Source: Bacteroidales bacterium
GTDB taxonomy: Bacteria > Bacteroidota > Bacteroidia > Bacteroidales > UBA12077
DNA length: 64,000 nucleotides
Assembly: GCA_016342685.1 (NCBI GenBank)
Contig: JAEINU010000003.1
Coordinates: 124,001-188,000 of the forward strand
Direction: 5' to 3'
The notes under the pieces were generated by a model. The model was given only the letters and a program-made list of their open reading frames with translations, was not told where the DNA came from and did no database searches. Positions within the stretch are counted from its first letter, which is position 1. Every line of letters starts with the position of its first letter. The position numbers were made by a program, and so were the translations under genes. Below are positions 36,752 to 45,859 of this stretch, one piece after another.

Positions 36752-37264
36752 TTAATCTTGATATTTAACATCCATTGCACCAGAATCTTCAAATTTCGAT
36801 TTGATTTTCTCTGCTTCATTATTATCTATATCTGCTGTATCTAGAACAACTACAAAACGGTCATCAGTAGCGCGTTCATCATAAATTTTATTATCTGCGC
36901 CAGCACCTAAATGAGATTTGAATAGGTAGCTAAGTACAATTGCAAAAGCAGCAAATAATATTGCGCACTCAAATGTAACCGGAATAAAAGATGGCACTGC
37001 CATTAATGGTTTTCCACCAATGTTTATTGGATATGCTCTGGTAAAAACCCAAGCTTGAAATCCAAATCCTGAAATTGCACCAACTGCACCGCCAATAAAT
37101 GCTGCTCGTGGCAACCAAGATCGTCTTAATCCCATGGCATGATCTAATCCATGAACTGGATATGGAGAAAAAACATCTTTAATTTTGATGTTGTTATCTC
37201 TTAGGCTTTTAACTGCACTTAATAAGCTGGCTTCTTTATCGTAATATCCTGAAATTTCTTTCAT
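36752..37264 (-). CDS. actD: Alternative complex III subunit ActD (DUF3341)
   Basis: A 170-residue protein of the DUF3341 family. A cytosolic N-terminal part (EISGYYDKEASLLSAVKSLR, then KIKDVFSPYPVHGLDHAMGL) precedes two transmembrane helices (FIGGAVGAISGFGFQAWVF; FECAILFAAFAIVLSYLF). A C-terminal cytosolic segment with RFVVVLDTAD follows. ActD is a structural membrane subunit of alternative complex III. It is 13 bp from actF but 201 bp from actC; that larger gap holds a long imperfect palindrome. Confidence 0.93.
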   Translation of the reverse strand: MKEISGYYDKEASLLSAVKSLRDNNIKIKDVFSPYPVHGLDHAMGLRRSWLPRAAFIGGAVGAISGFGFQAWVFTRAYPINIGGKPLMAVPSFIPVTFECAILFAAFAIVLSYLFKSHLGAGADNKIYDERATDDRFVVVLDTADIDNNEAEKIKSKFEDSGAMDVKYQD

Positions 37265-37302
37265 TTGAATCTATTTTATCGTCTATTGGTATTTAATAAT
37301 TC

Positions 37303-37454
37303 ATTTGTTATGAGTATAAAAAATAACAAATAACAAGCATCAAAATCCAAATAAATTTCAATGACTGAAATCTCAATAACCAAATTTGTTTTGATAGTTT
37401 GTTTTTTGATATATGGAGCTTATTTGTCATTTGTTTTTTATTATTTGGTGCTTT
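37303..37454. repeat. Long imperfect palindrome between actC and actD
   Basis: The ~150-bp gap is built from permutations of words such as AACAAATAACAAGC on the left and GCTTATTTGTCATTTG on the right, which are roughly complementary over ~28 bp; inner arms CAAAATCC and TTTTGATA continue the pairing. It resembles the dispersed AT-rich palindromes seen in many environmental bacterial genomes. No ORF or promoter is evident. Confidence 0.6.
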
Positions 37455-37465
37455 TAAATTGACTA

Positions 37466-38806
37466 TTATTTATTTTTTATTGTTGTTTTTACTTCTGCCA
37501 TTGCTATTACTGGGAAAAATCTTACAAACAGTAAGAAGCATGTAAAGAATATTCCAAGTGTCCCTACAAAGATTGCTACTTCAACCAAAGTTGGTTTATA
37601 CATTTCCCAACTAGATGGTAAGTAATCGCGATGTAATGATGTAACAATAATTACAAATCGTTCGAACCACATTCCAATATTAATTACAATCGACATAAAG
37701 AATGTAAATCCTATACTTCGTCGCAGTTTTTTAAACCAGAATAATTGCGGAGAGATTACATTGCACGTCATCATAATCCAATATGCCCACCAATAAGGAC
37801 CAGTTGCCCTGTTGATGAAAGCAAAAAGCTCATATTCAACACCAGAATACCAAGCCATGAATAATTCCGTCATATAAGCAACACCAACAATTGAACCTGT
37901 TAGAATGATGATTTTATTCATCAACTCAATATGATTTACGGTAATATAATCTTGCAAATTCATTGTTTTGCGGGCAATAATTAACAAGGTAAGAACCATT
38001 GCAAATCCAGAGAAAATTGCACCAGAAACAAAATAGGGTGGAAATATGGTTGTATGCCATCCGGGAATTACGGAAGTGGCAAAGTCGAAACTTACAATTG
38101 TGTGTACCGATAAAACTAGTGGTGCAGCTAATCCAGCTAATGTAAAACTAACAACTTCGAATCGTTGCCAATGTTTTGCTGAACCCGTCCAACCAAAACT
38201 TAGAAACTTATAAATCTTCTTCTTGAATTTCGTTTTCATTCTATCGCGAATGGTTCCTAAATCAGGAATTAATCCAACATACCAGAAAACCAGTGAAACT
38301 AAAAAGTAAGTCGAAATTGCAAAAACATCCCACAATAGTGGGGAGTTAAAATTTACCCAAACATCTCTTGTATTAGGATAAGGAAAAATGAAAAATCCAA
38401 GCAAGAATCGTCCCATATGAATTAATGGAAAAAGTCCTGCACAGATTACAGCAAAAATTGTCATTGCTTCGGCAGAACGGTTAATGCTGGTACGCCATTT
38501 TTGTCGGAATAAGAGTAAAATAGCCGATATAAATGTTCCAGCATGACCAATACCTACCCACCATACAAAGTTGGTGATGCTCCATCCCCAGCCAATAGTT
38601 TTGTTTACACCCCAAAGACCGATTCCTTTCCAAATAGTAAGCACAATGGCGATGATTCCAATCAATGCAGCAGATCCTGCAATCATTAGTCCTAAAAACC
38701 ACAGTTTGCCAGGTTTGGCAATAATCGGATTAAAAACATCATCGGTGATGTCTTTTAAGCTTTTATTACCTTCAATTAATGGTTCACGAGTTGAAATTTC
38801 AGACAC
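37466..38806 (-). CDS. actC: Alternative complex III subunit ActC (NrfD-like membrane subunit)
   Basis: A 446-residue integral membrane protein of the NrfD/PsrC family with about ten helices, the proposed main quinol-binding subunit of alternative complex III. Conserved parts: [20 protein letters not shown], then [73 protein letters not shown] and [17 protein letters not shown]. It begins after a 166-bp gap from actB that contains two repeat elements. The short soluble N terminus (about 40 residues) is typical. Confidence 0.94.
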   Translation of the reverse strand: MSEISTREPLIEGNKSLKDITDDVFNPIIAKPGKLWFLGLMIAGSAALIGIIAIVLTIWKGIGLWGVNKTIGWGWSITNFVWWVGIGHAGTFISAILLLFRQKWRTSINRSAEAMTIFAVICAGLFPLIHMGRFLLGFFIFPYPNTRDVWVNFNSPLLWDVFAISTYFLVSLVFWYVGLIPDLGTIRDRMKTKFKKKIYKFLSFGWTGSAKHWQRFEVVSFTLAGLAAPLVLSVHTIVSFDFATSVIPGWHTTIFPPYFVSGAIFSGFAMVLTLLIIARKTMNLQDYITVNHIELMNKIIILTGSIVGVAYMTELFMAWYSGVEYELFAFINRATGPYWWAYWIMMTCNVISPQLFWFKKLRRSIGFTFFMSIVINIGMWFERFVIIVTSLHRDYLPSSWEMYKPTLVEVAIFVGTLGIFFTCFLLFVRFFPVIAMAEVKTTIKNK

Positions 38807-38861
38807 GTTTTATATTTTTAATGATACATTCAAATTAGTTACAAAACATAATTATTTAAAG

Positions 38862-38932
38862 CACACTTCGACAGGCTCAGTGTGACAAGTTGGATCTTTT
38901 GTATTGTCATGCTGAGCTTGTCGAAGTATGAC
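38862..38932. repeat. Inverted pair of REP-like elements (copy C)
   Basis: 38862-38886 (CACACTTCGACAGGCTCAG...TGTGAC) and 38906-38932 (GTCATG, CTGAGCTTGTCGAAG, TATGAC) are inverted relative to each other with 19 bp between. They lie between actB and actC, inside the act operon. Confidence 0.85.
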
Positions 38933-38972
38933 ATTGATCCTTAAATAATATTTATTATAGCTTCTCATTAAC

Positions 38973-41876
38973 TTAGCTTTTATTTCTAACTTTAGTTAAA
39001 TACCCTATAGAAGGTAATGTATGTAATTCTTCCAATAAATGATATCTACGTTTTTGCTCATACAATTTAGAAACTTCGCTATTCTTATCATTTAAATCAC
39101 CAAACACAATTGCGTTTGCCGGGCATGTTTGCTGACAAGCAGGTTTTATTTCTCCATCTTGCAATGCGCGATTTTCTAGTTTGGCTTTCAGCTTCTTTTC
39201 CTGAATTCGCTGTATACAGAACGAACATTTCTCAATTACTCCTTTTGCACGAACTGTAACATCTGGGTTAAGTACCATACGTGGCAAATCCAGTGTCATT
39301 CCGTGTGGATCGTATAAATTTCCTTTCAGAGCATCCGATTTATTGTAATCAAACCAATTAAACCTTCGAACTTTGTACGGGCAGTTATTATTACAATATC
39401 GAGTTCCTATACAACGGTTATATGCCATTTGATTTATTCCTTCGGAACTATGATTTGTTGCTCCAACTGGACAAACATTCTCGCATGGTGCACTGTCACA
39501 ATGCTGACACATAACTGGTTGGCGAACCACTTCAGGATTCTCAGGATCGCCGGCATAATATCTGTCAATTCGCATCCAATGCATTTCGTGAGCACGCAGA
39601 ACTTCTTCTTTTCCAACAATCGGAACATTGTTTTCGATACTACAAGCGGCAACACAAGTGTTACAGCCAGTACAAGCATTTAAATCAACTGCCATTGCCC
39701 AATGATGTCCTTCGTATTTGAACTCTTTGTATAATGATTGATGATGTTTTTCTATTTCTTTATGTCGCTCGTTTCCAGATTCTGTGTTTTCTTTATACTT
39801 ATCGATAGTTGTTTCACGAACAATATCACGACCTTCCATTGAATCGTGCGATTGAGTTGTTGCAAGCTCGTGAGTATTTAAAGTTTTTTCAAATGAGATT
39901 TTGCCCAACGAATATTGGCGGAATTCTTTTGTTTCAATTAACTGATATACATCTGTTCCAATGTCTTTTCCTGATTTTCCTACAACTGTTCTTCCATAAC
40001 CTAAAGCAATTGATATTGTGTTTTTTGCTTGTCCGGGTTGAACTAAAACAGGTATTTCAATCGTATTATTTATTTTAATTACATCACCAGTTTCTAAGTT
40101 TTTATCTTTTGCAAAAGCAACCGAAATGGCAGCATAATTATCCCAAGTAACTTTTGAAACAGGATCTGGCAATTCTTGCAACCATGGATTATTTGCATAT
40201 TTACCCGAACCAATATTTACACTTTCGTAGATTTGAAGTTCTAAATCCGACTTTTTATTATCATCTAATTTAATAGAACTTAAATTGTTCTTGAATTTTG
40301 GTTCTGATGATTTCACGTCTATTTCAACAACTCCATCTTGCAATGATTTTGTCCAGAAATCACCAAAATCAAATACACGATTAGTTTTTGGATATATTTC
40401 AGATTTCCAATTTTCTTTAATGTATTCTAAATAATCATTTTTAATTCCAGACCATTTCAATAAAGAAACTTGTTCTTGCCTTGTGTCAAAAATTTCTTGA
40501 ATACATGGTTGAGCTAAACTGTAAGTTCCTTCTTTTGGATTAAAGTCATTCCACGATTCCAAATAATTATTTGCCGGGCAAACGTATTTTACCAACTCCG
40601 AAGTTTCATCAGGAATGGTAGAAAGTGAAATTGTTAAGTCAGTATTTTTAATCGAAGTAGTAAGTTTTTCAGAATTTGGATAATCATAAACAGGATTACA
40701 ATCGAAGAATACGATTCCTTTATATGATTTCAGGTTACTCATGAAATCAATCATATCCTTATCATTACCTTGCTTGGTTAATAAAGCATTATTTAATGAT
40801 ATAGTTTTTCCGTAGTTTTCTAATAGTTGATTAATTGAATTAACAAGTAGTTGAGATTTTTTATTATTTGTTCCACAAACTACAAGTGATTTATTTTTAT
40901 TTTTTAATAACTCTTCACCTAATTTCGAAACATCAATTGCACATTTTGATGCTGAGATTTCTTTCTTGCCTAAACTATTTGCAATGTAATTGTAAAGATT
41001 TGCAATAAGGTTCTGTTCTTCCGAAGGGTTTATTATAATTCGTTTATCGGCATTACTTCCAGTAAGCGACATGCCACTTTCAATTTGAATATGGCGCGAC
41101 ATTGTTTTTTTGTCTTCGCTAACTTTTCTATTCTGAACATACTGCTTAGTGTATTCAACAGGCGATAACCATGTTCCTAAGAAATCTGCATTTATTCCTA
41201 CAATTACTTGAGCTTTTTCGAATTTGTAATTAGGAATAAGTCTTTTTCCGAACGATTCTTTGTTGGCATCTAATAATCCTGAAATTGAAATTGGATCATA
41301 AATAATATGTTCGGTAGTTGGATACTGTTTTTTGAAATCGGCAATAATTTTCTTGGTGGATGGACTTATATTACTATGTGAGATAATTGCAATTTTGCCA
41401 TTTTCTTCTTTTATCTTTTTAAGCTGATCAATAATCTCGATGTCAATTGTTCCCCAATCAGAATCTTCCCCATTAACTTTAGGTTTTCGATAGCGAGTAT
41501 CGTCGTAAAGACTTAAAATGGAAGATTGAGTTATGCTATTTGTTGCGCCTTGTGAGATTGACGATAAATTGTTCCCTTCAATTTTTATTGGTCGGCCATC
41601 TAAAACTTTAACCAATATACTATTGTATTTATCTCCATCGAAAAATGAAGAAGCGTAATAGTTTGCCATACTTGGCGTGATTTCTTCTGGCTTTATTAAA
41701 TAGGGGATGGCTTTGTGTGCAGCATTCTCACATCGCGACAAAACAAATGTTGAAGCAAGTCCAAATCCAAATAACTTCAGAAAATTTCGACGGTTGGTCC
41801 ATGTGATTTTCTTTTCTTGAACTTTATCTTTGTCTTGGCCAATCTTACTATCTATGCTTTTCCAATACTTAGTCAT
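38973..41876 (-). CDS. actB: Alternative complex III subunit ActB (iron-sulfur subunit with molybdopterin-oxidoreductase-like domain)
   Basis: A 967-residue extracytoplasmic subunit. A twin-arginine leader (NRRNFLKLFGFG, RR at 29-30) ends near Cys49. Residues ~60-690 form an ActB1 domain, similar to molybdopterin oxidoreductases but without cofactor in known complexes. Residues ~720-960 are the ferredoxin-like ActB2 domain with four cysteine groups (CTGCNTCVAAC; CQHCDSAPCENVC; CIGTRYCNNNC; CSFC with CQQTC) for Fe-S clusters. It passes electrons from quinol to the ActA hemes. It follows actA by 24 bp. Length and fusion are as in other Bacteroidota. Confidence 0.95.
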   Translation of the reverse strand: MTKYWKSIDSKIGQDKDKVQEKKITWTNRRNFLKLFGFGLASTFVLSRCENAAHKAIPYLIKPEEITPSMANYYASSFFDGDKYNSILVKVLDGRPIKIEGNNLSSISQGATNSITQSSILSLYDDTRYRKPKVNGEDSDWGTIDIEIIDQLKKIKEENGKIAIISHSNISPSTKKIIADFKKQYPTTEHIIYDPISISGLLDANKESFGKRLIPNYKFEKAQVIVGINADFLGTWLSPVEYTKQYVQNRKVSEDKKTMSRHIQIESGMSLTGSNADKRIIINPSEEQNLIANLYNYIANSLGKKEISASKCAIDVSKLGEELLKNKNKSLVVCGTNNKKSQLLVNSINQLLENYGKTISLNNALLTKQGNDKDMIDFMSNLKSYKGIVFFDCNPVYDYPNSEKLTTSIKNTDLTISLSTIPDETSELVKYVCPANNYLESWNDFNPKEGTYSLAQPCIQEIFDTRQEQVSLLKWSGIKNDYLEYIKENWKSEIYPKTNRVFDFGDFWTKSLQDGVVEIDVKSSEPKFKNNLSSIKLDDNKKSDLELQIYESVNIGSGKYANNPWLQELPDPVSKVTWDNYAAISVAFAKDKNLETGDVIKINNTIEIPVLVQPGQAKNTISIALGYGRTVVGKSGKDIGTDVYQLIETKEFRQYSLGKISFEKTLNTHELATTQSHDSMEGRDIVRETTIDKYKENTESGNERHKEIEKHHQSLYKEFKYEGHHWAMAVDLNACTGCNTCVAACSIENNVPIVGKEEVLRAHEMHWMRIDRYYAGDPENPEVVRQPVMCQHCDSAPCENVCPVGATNHSSEGINQMAYNRCIGTRYCNNNCPYKVRRFNWFDYNKSDALKGNLYDPHGMTLDLPRMVLNPDVTVRAKGVIEKCSFCIQRIQEKKLKAKLENRALQDGEIKPACQQTCPANAIVFGDLNDKNSEVSKLYEQKRRYHLLEELHTLPSIGYLTKVRNKS

Positions 41877-41900
41877 ATTTCAAACTTATTTATGCTAATA

Positions 41901-43046
41901 TTAATAATGACATTTCATACAGTTCTCACCACCAACTTGGGCTACGGTAAGTGAATCCAATGTCTTATTTTTAAATTGATTGTGATATTCTTCAAATGTT
42001 TTTTCGTAGTATTCGTTTCCCGGAAAATTAACTTTGCGAGTTCTGTGACAATCTAAACACCAGCCCATTGAAAGGTCAGCGTATTGAGAAGCTAAATGTT
42101 CTTCTTCAATTAAGCCATGACATTCTTTACAGTCGAGTTTTCCAACTCCTGCGTGTTGTGCATGACTAAAAAATACATGATCGGGAAGTTTGTGAATACG
42201 AATCCATTCTGGTGCAGTTTTATTCTCTGTATTTGCAAGAATCTTTTTAATTTCAAATCTTCCAGAGTTGGTTCCTTCTCGAACTAATTCATGACAATTC
42301 AAACAAACGTTTGTAGATGGTATTCCTGCCGATTTTGCATTTTCTGCAGTATGGTGACAATAGATACAATCTATCTTGTTATCTGTAGCATGAACCTGAT
42401 GCGAGAATTTAATCGGTTGCAAAGGTGCATACCCTTCTGATCGACCTAAACCGATTGCTGAATGAACAATCATCTTTAATATAAATGCCAAAGCAAGAAA
42501 TATTACTATACCATGAATCGCTTTAAATTTTATCTTTTTTGTAAATGTTAAATCAATAAATGCAGTGAGAAATAGTACAACTAGGAAAATAAAGATTACC
42601 AGTTTAGTAACCAATATTTTTGGTTTATCGAGACCTTTTGTTTTATATGTTTCAATATAGTTTCTAATTAAAACAATTTGTTCGGCATTTAATTTAACGT
42701 TTTCGTGTGCAACTGAAATCCGATTGGTTACAGGATTCAATAATGCATTAGCAAATGCTGCGCTATCCATATATTGGGTCGAAAAAGCTAACTCCAATAC
42801 GGATGGATTCCAATTAAATGTATCCACAACCGCTGTGTTATGGCACGATGCACAATTTATGGTATTATCACCTGTAAGAATTAATCCGAAAAATAGACGT
42901 TCACCCATTTTCAAGTCACTTGAATTATGTTTATCGTGATTTTCTATATTTATATCATCTGATGCGAAATTTTTAATGGGTAATATAATTGCAAAAATTG
43001 AAAGGATTAAAATTAGCTTGGAGATAGTTTTAAGACTTCTTTTCAT
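41901..43046 (-). CDS. actA: Alternative complex III subunit ActA, multiheme cytochrome c
   Basis: A 381-residue exported multiheme cytochrome that accepts electrons from ActB. After a signal peptide (about 1-28) there is an N-terminal segment with one CxxCH (CASCH, about residue 64). Two hydrophobic segments follow (LVIFIFLVVLFLTAFIDL; GIVIFLALAFILKMIVH), then a pentaheme domain with CIYCH, CLNCH, CKECH, CLDCH and CMKCH (about residues 226-378). That makes six CxxCH motifs, one more than the five usually quoted for ActA. It is the first act gene, divergent from the oxidase operon. Confidence 0.93.
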   Translation of the reverse strand: MKRSLKTISKLILILSIFAIILPIKNFASDDINIENHDKHNSSDLKMGERLFFGLILTGDNTINCASCHNTAVVDTFNWNPSVLELAFSTQYMDSAAFANALLNPVTNRISVAHENVKLNAEQIVLIRNYIETYKTKGLDKPKILVTKLVIFIFLVVLFLTAFIDLTFTKKIKFKAIHGIVIFLALAFILKMIVHSAIGLGRSEGYAPLQPIKFSHQVHATDNKIDCIYCHHTAENAKSAGIPSTNVCLNCHELVREGTNSGRFEIKKILANTENKTAPEWIRIHKLPDHVFFSHAQHAGVGKLDCKECHGLIEEEHLASQYADLSMGWCLDCHRTRKVNFPGNEYYEKTFEEYHNQFKNKTLDSLTVAQVGGENCMKCHY

Positions 43047-43120
43047 ATTAAATCTATTGGGAAATTTCTATCAATTTCGCAATAAATTCTTTATTTCACT
43101 AATTTTTAGTGCACAATAAG

Positions 43121-43141
43121 TTTAATCTTATTTAGATTAAA
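43121..43141. promoter_or_regulatory. Dyad symmetry, candidate operator for act/cox
   Basis: TTTAATCT, five bases, AGATTAAA: a perfect 8-bp inverted repeat in the shared upstream region of both respiratory operons. The size and spacing suit a dimeric regulator of the helix-turn-helix type; the protein is unknown. Confidence 0.4.
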
Positions 43142-43236
43142 TATTAAATAATCAGATAGTAACAAAAATTAAATGCTTGAAAGATGTCTATAATGGGATG
43201 TTTGGCGACAGTGTGTTTTAGTATTTCCATACCGAA

Positions 43237-43268
43237 TTGACACTAATCCGAATTATTTTTTACTTTTA
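43237..43268 (+). promoter_or_regulatory. Candidate promoter of the oxidase operon
   Basis: TTG at 43237-43239, a 21-bp spacer and TACTTTTA at 43261-43268 (one mismatch to TAnnTTTG). Start near 43275; this gives a ~79-nt leader to the ATG at 43354. Confidence 0.4.
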
Positions 43269-43353
43269 GATGATATCATATGAATTTATTCATAAATTTA
43301 GTGATGTAATTTTTGTTGGTTTATTTTTTGTTAATAACAAATTATTAAAAACT

Positions 43354-44931
43354 ATGAGTAATTCTAGCTTACCTAATTACTTAGAATACAAAGGGAAATA
43401 TAAAGGAATCTTTGCTTGGATTTTTTCAACAGATCATAAAAGAATAGGATTGCTCTATTTATATTCTATAATGGGCTTTTTTATTGTTGGGGCTATTTTG
43501 GGCTTATTAATGAAGTTTGAACTTATTGCTCCCGGTAAAACTATAATGGAAGCAAAATCATATAATGCAGTATTTACGTTGCATGGTATTACTATGATTT
43601 TTTTAATTGTTGTTCCTGGGATACCTGCGATTTTTGGAAACTTCTTTTTGCCGATTCTTATTGGAGCAAAAGACGTTTTTTATCCCAAACTAAATTTGCT
43701 TTCTTGGTGGTTATATATAATAGGAGCTGCGGTTGCAATATCTTCGCAATTTATGAATGGTGCTTCACCTGATACAGGTTGGACATTTTATGCACCATAT
43801 AGTTTTAGAACACAATCCAATGTTTTGCCTGCTTTAATTGGAGCATTTATATTGGGTTTTTCTTCGATACTAACAGGGTTAAATTTTATTGTAACGATGC
43901 ACAGAATGCGTGCTCCAGGAATGAAATGGTTAAAAATGCCAATCTTTCCTTGGACGCTTTATGGAACTGCATGGATTCAATTATTGGCAACTCCTGTTGT
44001 TGGAATTACTTTATTAATGGTTGTGGCCGAGAGAGTCTTAAATATTGGCTTTTTTGATCCAGCTCTTGGTGGTGACCCTGTGCTTTATCAACACTTGTTT
44101 TGGATTTATTCACATCCAGCAGTTTATATTATGATATTACCTGCAATGGGTATTATTTCAGAAGTAATACCAACGTTTGCGCGCAAAGCTATTTTCGGTT
44201 ATAAAGCGGTTGTGATTTCAACTTTATTAATTGCATTCGTAGGATATTTTGTGTGGGGACATCATATGTTTACCGCAGGTATGAGCGGAACTTCATTATT
44301 TGCATTTTCATTCCTAACTTTTTTAGTTGCGATTCCAAGTGCCATAAAAATATTTAATTGGATGGCAACATTATATAAAGGGTCAATTTTACTAAGAACA
44401 CCAATGTATTGGGCTGTATCATTCTTATTTGTATTTATGATAGGTGGATTGTCTGGAATGGTTCTAGGAGCTTTATCAATAAATGTTCATTTACACGATA
44501 CGGCTTTCGTAGTTTCGCATTTTCACTTTATAGTTTTTGGTGGAGTTGGATTTGCCTTTTTTGCAGGAATACATTATTGGTTTCCTAAGATTTACGGTAA
44601 AATGTACGATGCCGCTTGGGCCGATACCGGATGGATTGTATTCTTCTTTGGATTTTTATTACTGTACACTCCTATGTTTTATTTAGGAATAGCAGGAATG
44701 CCACGTAGATACTACGATTATGTTCCTGAATTTCATTTTGCTAATATATTATCTTCGTTTGGAGCTTTTATAATGATTGCTGGTTTGGCAATCATCATTA
44801 TCAATTTATTTAGATCAGCAAAAAGAGGAAAAAAAGCAGAAAGTAATCCATGGGCTGGTAAAACATTGGAATGGACAATTGGTAGTCCACCAATTGTAGA
44901 AAATTTTGAAGAAATACCTGAAATAAAATAA
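43354..44931 (+). CDS. ctaD: Cytochrome c oxidase subunit I (A2-type heme-copper oxidase)
   Basis: A 525-residue catalytic subunit with twelve or more transmembrane helices, carrying the low-spin heme, the high-spin heme and CuB. Histidine motifs visible: FTLHGITMIF, WIYSHPAVYIM (CuB His and cross-linked Tyr), WGHHMFTAGM (CuB His pair) and DTAFVVSHFHF (heme ligands). The YSHPAVY form lacks the glutamate of HPEVY, the mark of A2-type oxidases such as the Rhodothermus caa3 enzyme. The frame extends to 43270, but the ATG at 43354 (MSNSSLPNYLEYKG) is the natural start. First gene of the subunit I-III-IV-II operon. Confidence 0.96.
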   Translation: MSNSSLPNYLEYKGKYKGIFAWIFSTDHKRIGLLYLYSIMGFFIVGAILGLLMKFELIAPGKTIMEAKSYNAVFTLHGITMIFLIVVPGIPAIFGNFFLPILIGAKDVFYPKLNLLSWWLYIIGAAVAISSQFMNGASPDTGWTFYAPYSFRTQSNVLPALIGAFILGFSSILTGLNFIVTMHRMRAPGMKWLKMPIFPWTLYGTAWIQLLATPVVGITLLMVVAERVLNIGFFDPALGGDPVLYQHLFWIYSHPAVYIMILPAMGIISEVIPTFARKAIFGYKAVVISTLLIAFVGYFVWGHHMFTAGMSGTSLFAFSFLTFLVAIPSAIKIFNWMATLYKGSILLRTPMYWAVSFLFVFMIGGLSGMVLGALSINVHLHDTAFVVSHFHFIVFGGVGFAFFAGIHYWFPKIYGKMYDAAWADTGWIVFFFGFLLLYTPMFYLGIAGMPRRYYDYVPEFHFANILSSFGAFIMIAGLAIIIINLFRSAKRGKKAESNPWAGKTLEWTIGSPPIVENFEEIPEIK

Positions 44932-44941
44932 ACCCTGATGT

Positions 44942-45553
44942 ATGACAGAAAATAATACACATGATCATTACGACCATGAAGGCTCAAAGCTCGGAATGTG
45001 GTTGTTTATTTTTACTGAATTATTATTTTTTGGTGGTTTGTTTATTGTATACGCAGTAATGCGATATAAAAATGGAACTGCATTTGGATTAGCAGCCGAA
45101 GAACTTGATGTGTCAATTGGAGCCATTAATACTGTCATCCTGTTAGTTAGTAGTGCAACAATTGCAATGTCAATTTCATCCATTCAATTAAAGAAAACAA
45201 AACTAACATTGATCCTATTAGCTACAACTCTTATTCTGGCTATTGTGTTTCTGGTAAACAAGTATTTTGAATGGGGAGCAAAAATAGAACATGGACTGTA
45301 TCCGGGATCAGAATCATTAGAACAACTAGGACATGGAGAAGTGTTGTTTTTCGGTTTGTATTATTTCATGACAGGTTTGCATGCTCTGCATATCATTATA
45401 GGGATTATTTTTATTGCTGTAATGATGGTGAAAGTTAAAAATGGAAAATTGAATGTCAATCGTTTTGTACAGCTCGAAAATGCAGGTTTGTATTGGCATT
45501 TAGTTGATGTTATTTGGATATTCTTATTTCCTTTATTCTATTTAATTGCATAG
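44942..45553 (+). CDS. ctaE: Cytochrome c oxidase subunit III
   Basis: A 203-residue membrane protein with five transmembrane helices of the COX3 family. Conserved parts: KLGMWLFIFTELLFFGGLFI near the N terminus, then SIGAINTVILLVSSATIAMS, FFGLYYFMTGLHALHIIIGI and the C-terminal YWHLVDVIWIFLFPLFYL. It stabilises the catalytic core. It starts 10 bp after subunit I and 3 bp before subunit IV, one transcript. The short histidine-rich N terminus (NNTHDHYDHEG) could bind a metal, but this is speculative. Confidence 0.94.
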   Translation: MTENNTHDHYDHEGSKLGMWLFIFTELLFFGGLFIVYAVMRYKNGTAFGLAAEELDVSIGAINTVILLVSSATIAMSISSIQLKKTKLTLILLATTLILAIVFLVNKYFEWGAKIEHGLYPGSESLEQLGHGEVLFFGLYYFMTGLHALHIIIGIIFIAVMMVKVKNGKLNVNRFVQLENAGLYWHLVDVIWIFLFPLFYLIA

Positions 45554-45556
45554 ATC

Positions 45557-45841
45557 ATGGAAGAAACAAAAGAACATAAAATAGTTAGTTTTAAAACCTA
45601 TATAATTATATTGTTTTTACTTATATCGCATACAGCTTTATCTGTATTCGTAACTCAAATTGATTTAGGTAACTTAAGTGTTATAGTTGCATTATCGATT
45701 GCAGCTTTAAAATCATTATTGGTATTTTCATTTTTCATGCATTTACTGTATGATAAAAGAATGTATGCTTTTATGGTTGCAGGAGTTCTTATGGTAATGA
45801 CATTAGTGTTGATTATTACGTTTTTGGATTACGGTTTTTAA
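45557..45841 (+). CDS. ctaF: Cytochrome c oxidase subunit IV family protein
   Basis: A 94-residue protein with three transmembrane helices (YIIILFLLISHTALSVF; NLSVIVALSIAALKSLLVFS, then FFMHLLY; AFMVAGVLMVMTLVLIITF) matching the small prokaryotic COX4 family. The FFMHLLYDKRMY stretch is characteristic. It is an accessory subunit with no cofactor, thought to help assembly or stability. It starts 3 bp after subunit III. Confidence 0.88.
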   Translation: MEETKEHKIVSFKTYIIILFLLISHTALSVFVTQIDLGNLSVIVALSIAALKSLLVFSFFMHLLYDKRMYAFMVAGVLMVMTLVLIITFLDYGF

Positions 45842-45859
45842 TATATTTAAATTATAGAG

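Larger units (their letters stand above)
43047..43353. other. Divergent act/cox control region
   Basis: 307 bp between the start codons of actA (minus) and oxidase subunit I (plus). It holds a perfect dyad (43121-43141) and a candidate plus-strand promoter (43237-43268). For actA I see only a degenerate -7 candidate (43170-43163, AATTTTTG on the minus strand). No other feature recognised. Confidence 0.5.

Noticed and set aside
43163-43170. AATTTTTG on the minus strand as the actA promoter
   Set aside because: First base mismatches TAnnTTTG and there is no TTG at -33; left out as a separate feature.
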